Source: Onchocerca volvulus
Taxonomy: Eukaryota; Nematoda; Chromadorea; Rhabditida; Onchocercidae
NCBI GenBank assembly: GCA_000499405.2
Contig: HG738140.1
Span: 8,645,560 to 8,709,559, forward strand
Length of the DNA stretch: 64,000 nt
Direction: 5' to 3'
Both the position numbers and the translations under genes were made by a program. Of the stretch, positions 50,811 through 62,218 are shown in pieces. The notes below the pieces were generated by a model that was not told where the DNA came from, did not search any database, and saw only the letters and a list, made by a program, of their open reading frames with translations. Numbering within the stretch: position 1 is the first letter of the stretch; every line of letters begins with the position of its first letter.

Positions 50811-53800
50811 TTAGAAAGCTTCGAAATTCGCGATAGTAGGACATTGCAAATCTACCAGAGATGGAATGTCCAACTCGAGCGGTTGACTTGCGGACTCCTA
50901 TTGACTTCGAAGAGATTTTGCATAATTTAAATATTTTGAGAATTGATTTTAATATTTGGGAAAAATACTTATATGTCTGTTTGTTAACCCCCCCAAAAAA
51001 ATTGAAATCTCTTCCATCAAGCAATTTTTTGTACACAAAATTTGCTCACATAAAATCTTTTCGTAGGCGAAAAAATACATATAAATTTTTTTGACTAAAA
51101 AAAAAAGAAAAAAAAAGAAAAGCAAAATTTTATTTCTCAGAGAACGCTGTTTTCTGAAAAATCTGTCGAAAAAGGTATTCTCGAAATTTAAAGATGAAAG
51201 TTCTTTTTGGCTGAGAAATAAAATTTTGCTTTTCTTTTTTTTTTTCTAAATTTCAAAAGATCGAAATTTGAATTGAACTTCTAGAATTTCGTAAGCGAAA
51301 TATAAGAAAAAATTTGCAGCAGATAAAGCAAGAGATGATAATCAATTTATATTCGAACAAAATTTAAAAAAATGAGTGTATTTCTAGCATTATTTTTTTT
51401 TTAATTTACTAATTTGATGAAAAAATTGTCCTAAGAAATGATTCAATGTTGCAAAATTAATTAAATGAATTCATGATTAATGTTTTCTAAGTACTTTCTA
51501 TTTTATGCTTTCTAAATTATTAATGTCATTACGATAAGATTAGAGCAGTTATAATATTATTATCATTAAAAAAAAAAAAAAAAAATCGTGAACTGTAAGA
51601 TAAGACTTGAATTTTGATCAATACATATGGTTACGCATGACGAAATTGATAGAAATAGGAAAATTAAATTGATTGAAAAGTAGTAAATTAAATAAAAAGA
51701 AAAATTTACTTCTTTGGGACATCGATTTTTGGGATCAAAAGTTGTCACGCTGATTTTATCGGCCCATCGAATGCGGCGTGGCGCTGCTTCCGTAGGCTGT
51801 GTTATCTTTTCATTATCCTCAGGTTGCAGTCGGATTACCGTTTCGACAGTATTTAAAAACAAAATCGTATCACGATCGAATAATGGATCATCCTTCAAGT
51901 TTCGATATAATTAATTTTTTCCGTCTATCTGTCTGTTCATAATTTTGGCCTTTTTTGACAATTTCCAATTTAAATTGGTGTAATTTTTTGAAATTTATTT
52001 GCAAATTATTTGATTTTTTTCAGGCACTAAGTTGCAACTTCATTTTTGTAAAGTAATTTGTTATACCAGTAAATTATAGTTTGATATTTGAATTTTAACG
52101 GGCAAATTCTATTGAACGTTTGGTCATACTTTTTTATAAAACTAATTAATTGAATAGTAACCGCTTTCATTTTGGCCACTGGACCAAACGGATTAAATTC
52201 GATTTTTTCGAATGGTCGTGAATCAAGTGTCCTTTTTCCAGAGCAAACTTTTTCCAAGATATCCATGTCAATTGGCAAATCATCATCTGTTACTTCATCA
52301 TCCCTAAAAATTTAAAGGATAAACTGAGATGTCCATCCATTTATTGCTTTTTCACATTACTTATGTAATATCCCTAGCAACTATTATAAAAAAAATAATG
52401 AAGTTAAGAATATTGTGAGTAGTCAGGCATCAGTAATCAATAAACATTTTTATACTGATACCTGATTACTCACATTTTTATATATTTTCATATCCAAGTG
52501 TCTCTTTCATGTCAAAAGAAAGTACAAGAAAAAAGAAAAATCAGCTGAAAGTTTCTAATTTGTTAACGCATAAAATTTTATTATATTTCAAATCATTAAA
52601 ACATAAAATATTTCGTAAATTCCATTCAGCTCACTCCAGTTTTAGAAAAACCTTTATGCTTACTGAGAAAGTTCAACAGTCCAGAACGGTACACCATTTA
52701 TCAGAGGACTATCAGCATTTGCTCCATAGGTAGCCACTTTAATTTGGCCACCTCCGTCTTCAAATTCAGGGCCAATTACTGAAGATTTCTTTTGCTCTTC
52801 TATTTGCTTGTCTCCGAAAGATATCTGGGAAGCTTGTTTTGGGCTTGAGTCCTAAAAATATGATTTTAAGTTAGCAATAATCAAATTATAAAATAGAGAA
52901 TGAAAAAATCAATTCTACTATCTCTTTTGCAGAAACTGAATAGAATGGAATCATACTATTACTGTAATTGGGAAGAAAATAAGTTGAAATTAGCCACTGG
53001 CAGAAGATAGTGATGCCTTTTGAGTAGATGGTTTCTTGGATGAACTGCTTTCATTATTCTGCTTGTCGGATTCTTTGGCAGATTCAGGGATACTGGAGTG
53101 ATCTGTCATATCAACTGATGCAGCTATTGCCATCGGTGAAGGCCTACAATATATGTGAAAGAATTACAAAACGGAAACCTGAATATCTAAAAAAAAAATA
53201 GTAGCACATGTTTCAGACATTCTATCTGTATAAATTTTTATAAAAATTTTTGCAATATTTTGTTATTGCTTATTATTCATTACATTTTTTCTATTTAATT
53301 TCACAAGATGTTATTGTAAAATAGAAATTCTAGTACATATGGTAGGTTGAAGAATTCGATATGAAATGGAAAATCAGAATTAAAAAGCGATAATATTGCT
53401 TCAATCACTAAAGTGGATGATGATGGGTAATTGAAAAGGATTAGATTTTTTATGATTCAGGAAAGAGGAAGGAAATGTGAAATAAGTGCGTTAAATTATA
53501 CCGAGACTGAGATTTGAATTTTATTACTTTCGTCCTTTATGCATAAAGTTTAGACTTTCTAGCCACAGGAATTTCAATCGAAAATAGATAATGCCTATTT
53601 TAATTTCGATTTTAACTTCGGCGCTTTTATACAAACTCAGAGAAAAAAGCTATGAATGTTATAATTTCATTTGCTATTAAAAAAAGTATTATTGAAATTT
53701 GTTTGATCACTACAGTTTAGCTTATTTAACAAAATAACAAACTTTGCCTCGATAACATTTCGACGTCTACCAAGCCAAGTTGCATAGCAAGGTTTCGGTC

Positions 53801-56800
53801 GAATAGACAGATAATGTGCTTTTCGCTCACCAAAACCCATTGAACCTTTTCGACGCTTTGGAAAAACCTATAAATTTCATGAAAATTTTTTTGGCATCCA
53901 AACTTCTCATTTTCATTACTTTTTGAATTTCATTACATAATTGTTATTTTTCTAACTGCTAGGAGCAAAGTTTTTAATAAAAGAGCAATATCTTTTTATG
54001 CTATTTAACTAATATGAAATCGCAATTCCAATTATGTATGAAAGAAATTAGATGTAAAGGAATGAGAAAATTTTCATATATCATAATTTCTATCAACATT
54101 CCTAGTCAATAAAAAATTGAAAAGTTTAGAACAAGATCACTTTAATGCCAAATTAAATTTATTCATAATAATTCTAAATAGCACATTTTTTAACCATTTC
54201 AAATTAATTCTCAAAATAAGTGAAATTAACTGAACTAAAATTTCGAAAAGATTTAAAAGCTTATCTCATCAGCAATTCGAAGAGTCCCCACTTTCGGTTT
54301 AAATTTTGTCAAAATTTCAGCTTTCCTGTATTCTACGTAGCATGCTTCTTCTTCACGTGCCTTTTGTCGTGCTTTTTTGCGCTCCTTATAGGCTTTCAGA
54401 GCCTTGCTTGCTTGCTCCATTGTAAACGCTGGTTGCACATCAGCCTGCATATAAAATCTCAATAATCGCCTTTAACGAGTAAAAACAGTAAAATGAATAG
54501 CCTCTCCTTTCGCTTCCATCTATCCATATCACAACCAGAAATAGAAAAGTTGAAGATCTCAACTTCTGTGTCTGATCTCTTCTGAAAACATCGTCATGGT
54601 GACACTTTTGTTGACACTTTGCATTAGATGAAATGCATATTACTGAGATTGAAAGCATTTGAAGCATATTACTCAAGCTGAAAGCATTTGACGTTGACGA
54701 TGACCATTATTCTCACATTCCAATGCTATGAGTTTGAATTTGAATTTAAAGAGAAGTGAAAATTCTCTTCCCTTTAATTTTGGAGTCAAAATAAAATTTT
54801 AAAAAGTTGAATTTTTGAACAAATCAATGCTATTGTGAGTACATTCCACATTGTATTGTATTTAAGAGTTAAATACTACATATTTAGTACATCAGAGGAG
54901 ATAGAGACAACAGCATACTTGATTCGTATAATATGTACATAGAAATTTGACGTATATTTCTGAAATTCCTCTTAAACATACATAGCAAAGATAATGACGA
55001 TTTACTTATTTGTGGTTTTCATAATACTATGACATTTAGAAACCAGGATGCAGTTGATGGATGTCGGATAATTCTGATGACACTTTGAAGCAGTCTACTT
55101 CTTTTGATGATTCTATAGATAATTCGACTTTTCTTTGAAAGAATTTCAGTGATACCAAAATTTATAAAGCAAATCAATAAAATATAAATTTGGAAGGTCA
55201 GTAACAACAATTCATAAAAATTTATCAAATGTATTTGCCTTACAGAGATTTTCAGGTAATTCATTCTTCTGTTACTTCTTTCTAACCATCAAATCGCAGA
55301 GAATAATATTCAACAATATTTCTCTGTGAAAGAGAACATAACAGGTAATGTTATGTTTCATAGTGCTCAGTACACTAAATCTGCTTTTAATTTTTAAAAT
55401 TCTATTTGAAAAGTTTTGTGTTTTGCAAATTCGCATCATTTTACAACTAAAAAATGCCAGTCTTCCTATTCTTTGTCCAGTATAATTCTTCCATCTTCCT
55501 TTATTTTTTGATAAATTGCTATAGTTTAGGCCAAGACTCAAATTTAATATGATACCGAAATGATCTATATTAATCTGTATGCAATAAAAGAATGCGAGGT
55601 CACCTTTCTTATATATAAAATGACCAAAGAAGATATGATAACAAAATTTGCTGGCTATAATCAATACAAGGAAAAGGAATAGGAAATTGAACTCTGATGC
55701 GATCGACTAAGTTTATTTTGTTTTAGTATCTTACTTTCCATAAATGTATCTTACTTTCCATAAATGAAATACAAAGAGAAATAATATGCAAAATAAACTT
55801 ATTGCTATATGCAATTAGACTTTTGAACAAAAACAAACTGCGCAACTTCTTTGATCGAGTGGAAGTAGAAGAGAAGATCGAAAAAATTGAAAGTAATAGC
55901 ATAAAAGTGATTTGATTTATCATACAGTATGATCATTAGAAAGTTATCCACTAGAAATAAGATAGTATTGAATTCTTATTTTCAGTACTTTCTAGTTTTA
56001 TTTGTTTTTCACTCTTTCAACAGGGAGCCTAAAGACTATTTCCTTTCATAATAAAATGGCACTGCATTTCAGGAGACTAATGAAAAGAAGATGGGACAAG
56101 AAAGACTTTTTAGGCTATTAATTTCTAATTATATTCCTTATACTCACTTCTCCAACATTTCTCGAGAAAAAAACATTGTAATCCCATTGAAAAAAAAAAA
56201 TTAAGAAAGGAAAAAAAAATATTTATGGTTGAAAAAAATATTTTAATTCCTCTATTTTAATTTTTAATTTTTCAAATAAATTTTTTTGCAGAATTCAAAA
56301 ATAAGGTAACTGTATATCAGATATAAACTTAGGATTGAAAAATTAAGGAATCAATTGATAAATAATCATGGCTTTCAATACAGCAATAAGTTAGGTTCTT
56401 GTTCATAAATAAAGTAATTCAAGCTGAGCAAATTGAAAATGCCAATTCGTAAATATTTTTGAAATTCAATTTCTGGAAATTAAATAAACAAAATTTCTGC
56501 TTACAGATTGGAAATCTTGTAATTAAAAAAAAATCAGCTAATATCAATATTGAAAATGCGCCTTAATTTTAAAGGTTAAAAGAAACTTCAAATACAACCC
56601 TAATTTATAAATATTTGGTACAACCCACACAGGATGAAAAATATTAACTTGTCTTTTCTTGAATCGCTTCTTTTATTTCAAAAATGTAACATTATTTACC
56701 TTATTTTGTTCGTTTTGTCCCTGTTTAGCATCCTCAGCATTCTTATCATCTTTTTTTAATCTTTTGATTTTTTTCAATAGATTCATTTGATTTGATTTCC

Positions 56801-56810
56801 CTTTAAATAC
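50811..56810 (-). CDS. Unrecognised nematode gene, 5' end missing
   Basis: Exons from 5': 56810-56700, 54444-54292, 53867-53743, 53143-52998, possibly 52935-52919, 52851-52664, 52303-about 52162, 51892-51710, 50897-50811. Phases agree at most junctions; the donor near 52162 is a guess. Sequence blocks: Lys-rich MNLLKKIKRLKKDDKNAED; a charged helix AYKERKKARQKAREEEACYV, likely coiled; KRRKGSMGFGERKAHYLSIR; a Ser-rich linker; KVATYGANADSPLINGVPFW; an acidic DDEVTDDDLPIDMDILEKV; APRRIRWADKISVTTFD; and a C terminus LVDLQCPTIANFEAF. The protein is soluble with no signal or membrane segment. RRIRW fits the RVxF docking pattern of PP1 partners. No family was recognised, and an upstream first exon was not found before 57.3 kb. 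The 51898-54 kb exons are the best supported. Confidence 0.7.
51098..51246. repeat. Perfect-arm hairpin in the last intron
   Basis: GCAAAATTTTATTTCTCAG (51122-51140) recurs as its exact reverse complement CTGAGAAATAAAATTTTGC (51211-51229). The arms are extended by A/G-rich and T/C-rich tails to about 40 bases each, and the loop is about 70 bases. It lies between 51710 and 50897, inside the last intron of the minus-strand gene. It could be a small MITE or a structured intronic RNA. Confidence 0.85.
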
Positions 56811-57298
56811 CTTAACGGAAAATCGAAACATATTAAATATTCAAGGGTTGAAATTCATAGCTTCATAATTTTTGCTCGATTTAAAAAGTTTGATTAAAAA
56901 AGTAATAAAAAATCAAATACAAAAGAATTTTTGAAAAAAAAAAACCAAAATAAAGTATAGCTTCAACTAGCAACTACTGCGTACATATCAGATCTTATTT
57001 TTTAGAAATAGGTCTATGAAATAATTCTAATGGAAGTTTCATCAAGTACTACTGAAAAAATGAATGCAACCGTCTTCAATCTGCACCAATCTATAAAATG
57101 ATAAAGGTGTTCGCGAATCTAGTTTTTGAAGCACTATAATGTAGTAACACCATAGCCACCACTTTATTATTTTCAGCTTTAGCACAAAAACTTCGGAAAC
57201 TCAACAATCAATACAATGAGTGTCATCACGATGATTTCAAATATCTTCAATTCTAATTTCCGTAGCATTTATCGGAAAAATCGGAAAAATGTAATTAT
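56811..57298. other. Spacer upstream of the R1/SNW1 cassette
   Basis: No exon supported. The missing first exon of the minus-strand gene could lie here, but no start codon with a good donor in the required phase stood out. Confidence 0.3.
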
Positions 57299-57840
57299 TG
57301 TAAACCAGGAGTGCTAAAGATCAATTAGCGCGAAATTCAAACAGACCAACAAACCGATTGCTGGAATGTTCTGATTAAACCGCCAAAATAAAAAAAAATT
57401 TTTTTTTTGGCGGTTTTGGCGGTTGAAAATTTACCGCTAAAAAGCTCCGATTCACAGATAAACAAACAGAAGTCGACCAATCATGAGGCGACACACTGGA
57501 GATTAGGTGAGCGCAAGGAGCTCCGAAAGGATTTAAAAGATTAGGATTTTGAAGTTCACTTCAAGTTCGGAGTTCTTACACTGAACAGACTGACGCAGCA
57601 ATAGCAGTTCGAGTTCAAGGTCGACCCAGCAACCGACAGTCCAGCCGTATTCTTCGATTTTTCTTTACGAGGACAAAGGAAAGAATAATCCAGCGATCAA
57701 TTTACTTGACTATTCTCTAGTAATTGTTTGTGCCGTAGAGAAAGAATCCCTTTTCCTCGATCACTAAAAGTCCTTACAAAAAGACTCGTCTCTGTCACAT
57801 CAACATAGTAAAAAACTTTCCCAACAGTGATCGCTAAAAA
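57299..57840 (+). repeat. R1 repeat, copy 3 (5' flank of SNW1 copy)
   Basis: Starts TGTAAACCAGGAGTGCTAAAG, the arm also seen at 23790. It contains a hairpin at 57377-57416 (AACCGCC, an A/T run, GGCGGTTT), then CAGATAAACAAACAGAAGTC, a TATA-like GATTTAAAAGATTAGGATTT, GCAGTTCGAGTTCAAGGTCG and an end near CTCGTCTCTGTCACATCAAC. The order of blocks matches copies 1, 2 and 4. TG start, TATA-like box and CA end suggest an LTR. Confidence 0.7.
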
Positions 57841-57844
57841 ACGA

Positions 57845-59432
57845 AAGTCAGTAAAACTCGCCAACATACCTTCATCTCCATTTTCCACATCTAATGAATG
57901 GTGCTCTGTTCATCGCTACCCGTGGTTTCAGGGCGATATGTTTTGAAAGGCATAATATTGGAGCTGTGGTACTGCCACCTCTATATAATAAAAGAAATGG
58001 TTGGATACCGAAGAAAGGGAAGATTCTGTAATGGTAGAATGTTTCCCAAAATTCTTGTGGCACAGTCTCCTTTAAGATTGGGAATGGATTTGCGCAAAAA
58101 ATCTAGCAGCGAAAAAACAACTACGCTCCAATGTGATGCGGAAGGAAAGTTGAAACATGATGCAATTGTTCGAACTGAGCATTCGAAGCGTAAAATAATC
58201 TACACTAGACTGGCTGATATGAAGCCAAAAATGTTAGGGGAAGATAACTGCATGGCAAACTGAAGCTACTCATTTAGTACTTGCAGAAGGCCACTTCAAT
58301 GAAAGTTGCAAGTTCTTTATCTGTTCGTACATACACTATAAGCAAGTCAAAAGGGTGATGAACATAACAATGGCGCTCAGAAACGAATTATTCGTTTGGT
58401 TCAAGTAATCCCCAAATTTAAGATCCATCAGAAGATACCACGTGTTCCGCTATCTTCTCCAGCTCAAACTACTAACAATTCGCCAATTTGCAAGACAACT
58501 GTGAAAAAATAAATGACTGGAAAATTCCACCATCATATCGAACTGGAATAATTCAATAGGATTCATTACTGCATTGGATAAATGATTGGCTGCTGATGGA
58601 AGAGGCTTACAACAGGTACATATCAATGAAAATTTTGCCAAGTTAACGGAATCATTATATTTGGTTGATCGCACAGCTTGTGAAACTGTCAAAACGCGTG
58701 CACAGATGGAACGTCATGTCGTTCAGAACAAGCAGCCTGAGCAGGCTGAACAGGAAGCAAAGATAGAGACTACGGCTGCTAAAGCTAGACAAGGACGTAT
58801 TGTGTTCAAAAAGATACGTGAAGATGATTCAGCAAGCCAAGAAGCTTGTGAACGTGATCAAATTAAACATGAGAAAAATATTTCGAAATCTTTAATTTTA
58901 TTCACACTAGATGAACAACATCATGAGTATTGCCCGGAACAATCCAGATAGATTGAATAAGTTTAAGGAAGGTCGTGAAAGGGATATTAGCGAAAAAATT
59001 GCATTTGACTTACCGCATACTCAAACAAGGCATCACAATTTGATCAATGACTCTTTGATCAATTTAAGGGATTAGATAATGGTACTATTGATGATAAAAC
59101 ATATAGCTCATATAATAAATGTGGCATGCTCAGAACAATTTTCAGCAATATATTTATCGATCGAGCAAAAATCTTGATCTAGATCTTTATAGTGATTATT
59201 TGGATCGTATAATTAGTACCAATCGATTTGTTATTGATAAGGCATTTAGTGGTGCGGTGCCGAACCTCGAATAGCATGCTGTGTTGGACCTGTTCAGTTC
59301 AAAAAAGAGGAGGAGGATATCTTCGGTTTTGGCGAGTTGCTGCAATCAGCTAAAGAATCAAGTAAAGGGTTAAAAAAGAGAGCAACTGCTGGTGCTAATG
59401 AAGATTCGTCATCATTTACGAAGTTTTGGTGA
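57845..59432 (+). pseudogene. skp-1: SNW1/SKIP (skp-1) processed pseudogene
   Basis: SNW1 is a splicing-complex and transcription cofactor. With frame changes the sequence reads through the whole protein without introns: NGWIPKKGED near 57990, CFPKILVAQSPLRLGMDLRK, TTTLQCDAEGKLKHDAIVRT, HSKRKIIYTRLADMKPK near 58215, AQKRIIRLVQV near 58378, KIHQKIPR, LAADGRGLQQVHINENFAKL at 58588, KARQGRIVFKK, RERDISEKIAFDLPHT near 58985, STNRFVIDKAFSGA near 59218, and the acidic end GPVQFKKEEEDIFGFGELL, closing with FTKFW and a stop at 59430-59432. The order and spacing equal the family's roughly 530 residues. At least six frameshifts or stops show it is dead. Lack of introns means it arose from mRNA. R1 repeats flank it on both sides in the same orientation. 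Confidence 0.93.
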
Positions 59433-59469
59433 AATGCACATTTCGATTCACATGTGCAAATTACAACAT

Positions 59470-59880
59470 ACATGTTGTTTGTTTTTGCGATTATATCAAC
59501 AATAATGGCGGATTCCTAGCTTGTGCGCCTTGAGATCATATCAGTTTAAAAGTTCGAATTTTGCAGCGAAGTCAGTTAAATTCGGAGTTTCTATACCGAA
59601 GCAGTTCGACACAGCAAAGGCAATTCGAGTGCACCAACAAAGCGACACCAACAGTTTTACAACGACATAGAACGATCCAGCAATAGCAGCAAATCGACAG
59701 CTATACTCTGCTCTATGAATGACAAATGAAACAATCTAGTGACCAGTTCGCTTGTATATTCTCAAATAATAGTTTGTACGTACACTCATCCTCAATAATA
59801 AAACTTTTTACTAAAGGATCCGTCCCTGTCACAACCAAAACATAATTAAAAGAACTTTACCGATATCATCGGGAACAGAA
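59470..59880 (+). repeat. R1 repeat, copy 4 (3' flank of SNW1 copy)
   Basis: Aligns with copy 3: TCAGTTTAAAAGTTCGAATT (TATA-like), AAATTCGGAGTTTCTATACC, GACACAGCAAAGGCAATTCG, CAATAATAAAACTTTTTACT (AATAAA) and GGATCCGTCCCTGTCACAAC. By eye identity with copy 3 is roughly two thirds, so if the two are one element's LTRs it is old. Confidence 0.65.
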
Positions 59881-60325
59881 ATTAGTTGTTCCTATAATAC
59901 GGCAAATATTTAAAATATTTAGCGCATTGTAGGACAATTATTTATATACTTTAGAAATTACATCCATACTTAAAAATGAATCCAAGAAAGATTTCCCGCT
60001 GTTCTACACGGAAAAGTGTGATAAAGTGCACTCTGGAATAGGAAAAACATCAACTCTTGCAATGCATAGAGATATCCAAGTAACGAAGCTCCATAATATT
60101 TTTATAACAGACTATGTAATAATGACAATCAATTAACATAATACAGATAAATATGACAAAAAATCAGAATGATGTATGCAAAAAAACCATATCTTCCACA
60201 AAGAAATGATTCAAATTTCGGAACAAAGTAAATCAATTAACTGACTTGAAATAAGTTTATTATTTCGAAACACTAGATTTATTATAACTGAATAGAATTT
60301 ATAATTCAAACATAATAACATGTAG

Positions 60326-60525
60326 GTTTTGAAAAGAACACCATTTATTAGGGAAATGTTTCGGAAAGAACCATTTATTAAGGAAAAAGTGGTTTTGGAA
60401 AGAATACCATTTATTAAGGAAATGTGGTTTTGGAAAGAGCACCAGTTGTTAAGGAAATATGATTTTGGAAAGAACATCACTTATTAAGGAAATATGATTT
60501 TAGAAAGAAATTTTCTTATTAACAA
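60326..60525. repeat. Minisatellite, 35-base unit, about six copies
   Basis: The unit is close to GTTTTGGAAAGAACACCATT then TATTAAGGAAATGTG. Copies start near 60326, 60360 (short), 60391, 60426, 60461 and 60496, with drift in the later ones. Seen directly. Confidence 0.9.
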
Positions 60526-61253
60526 AATAAACAGGACTTAATTAACCGGTATCCTTGTTGAGAAAAACAGCCGATTTGTCTCTCCAAAAAGTACTTCTAT
60601 TTATTGGTCAAAAATGGACATTCCAGTTTTCTAAATCCTGGCAATCCTCATATCAAACCTCTAGTCTTAATTACAGTCTCTCCAATTACAAAGTGACTGT
60701 TCCCAAGAATTTTCATGAAAGAGAAGCAATGCAATTCAAGGCCTTCTATCTCGTCAAATATCTCAGCAAAGCTAAGTCCAAAAAAAAAGAAAGATTGCAA
60801 GAACTGTAAAGCTGATTGGAGGACCCTTTTCGTAATAATTCGAAAAAAAAAAAAAAAAAAAAAAGAAAGCTGACCAACAACAAAATATTTTCAAAGATAA
60901 AAAACTTCTAAAATGATCAAATGCATGGACATAAATCATAAGCATACAATCGCAGGAGCTCTCGTACATATATACCAATAGAGATATAATGTGTAAAATA
61001 CGGCAGGAGAGAATGGATTAAATGAAAGAAGCCCAATTTTAAGGAAAATAAAAAATTCTGAAAATAGTTTTAAAACTACAACAAACATATGTTATACGCA
61101 TAAAAAGAAATGCTTGAAAACAAATTTTCCATGAAAACAGTTCGCTACATTACGAATTCAACGAATCCAAATATTTAATGGTATTATTTCCATCTTCAAA
61201 TTCCATCATTGAAAATTTTTGCTCAGTCATAGCTGTGATATGGAATAACTAAT

Positions 61254-61430
61254 ATGACCGTACTTGCAGTGCCAGATGGCTTTTTTAAAAGATATGATGT
61301 GATCAATAAAGCTCTTCTAAATTCCGGCAGCCAATTAAGCTCTCATTTGATAAAAAGAATAACAGAAAAGTATAGAGGTGATACTATAATACAGAATACA
61401 TCGATAAACAACAGAAAAGCGAATATCTGA
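61254..61430 (+). pseudogene. BEL/Pao-type aspartic protease remnant
   Basis: A 58-codon frame reads VLAVPDGFFKRYDVINKALL, NSGSQLSSHLIKRITEKY. The block ALL-x-SGSQ-x-S followed by an Ile/Leu-Ile-Lys helix is the retropepsin-like motif of BEL/Pao elements (normally LLDSGSQ). Here the catalytic Asp is Asn, and no reverse transcriptase or gag text was found nearby, so it is an isolated dead fragment. Confidence 0.55.
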
Positions 61431-62218
61431 AAACTCGATATTAACGTCTGATGATTCATATATTCCATTTAGTTGATAAAATAACAGCATGATGAAACAG
61501 ATAAAAAACGTTTGATAAGTAACAAATACAAATTTAACGGGGCAGAATTTTAATCAGTTTCAGAAACAATTTTCTGTTACAAATCATTTAAGATGGAAAT
61601 ATTTCCGGAGATTACAATGGAGAAAAAAAATTGAAGATAATGTAATTCTGAAATTTTGCCGAAATCACATATACCATAGACATATGTCAATCATTTCTGC
61701 GATCAAAAATTTCGAAAGCATTATATTGAGACGTGGTGCAGGATCTTTCATGTAATCAGTGCAGAGTATCACACAACATCGTCAGCATAATAATAGGAAA
61801 AAGCTGTGCACCGGTAGCATAAGTGAACCAGATAGCATCATAACTTTGGTGACCGAAAAAAAGAAAAACAAATGGTTTGTTGCAGGGATAATTTCAGAGC
61901 AAAAACTTTTGATTCTGAGTTAGATGAATATCAGAAATTCAAAATCTAAAGGTCTTCAACCGTTATAGACTATCGCAAAATACTACAGTGTATACTGTAG
62001 GAATAAATGCAGTAGTTCAGAAAAGAATAAGATTAAAAAGAAGCAAATCAACGCGATCAAACTCTATCAACGTAGAAACTTGAAAATTAAAAAAACAATA
62101 CCAATATAAATAAAAAGGCCCGGTGCAGATGAGCCTATTATTCATCAGAGAAATGAAAAAATGAAGAATTTAGTAGCAGAAAGATGCAATGTAATGTGAT
62201 TAACTTTCATGTTTTATT

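Larger units (their letters stand above)
59881..62218. other. Repeat-rich intergenic region
   Basis: Holds the minisatellite at 60326 and the protease-like remnant at 61254. An 84-codon frame at 60555-60809 (plus) has no recognisable motif and is not called. The part just below 62219 is the 3' UTR and flank of gpb-1. Confidence 0.4.

Noticed and set aside
60555..60809. 84-codon frame on the plus strand
   Set aside because: No recognisable domain; a C-x-x-C next to it in another frame (DCKNCKAD) hinted at a gag zinc knuckle but lacks the His-Cys half.
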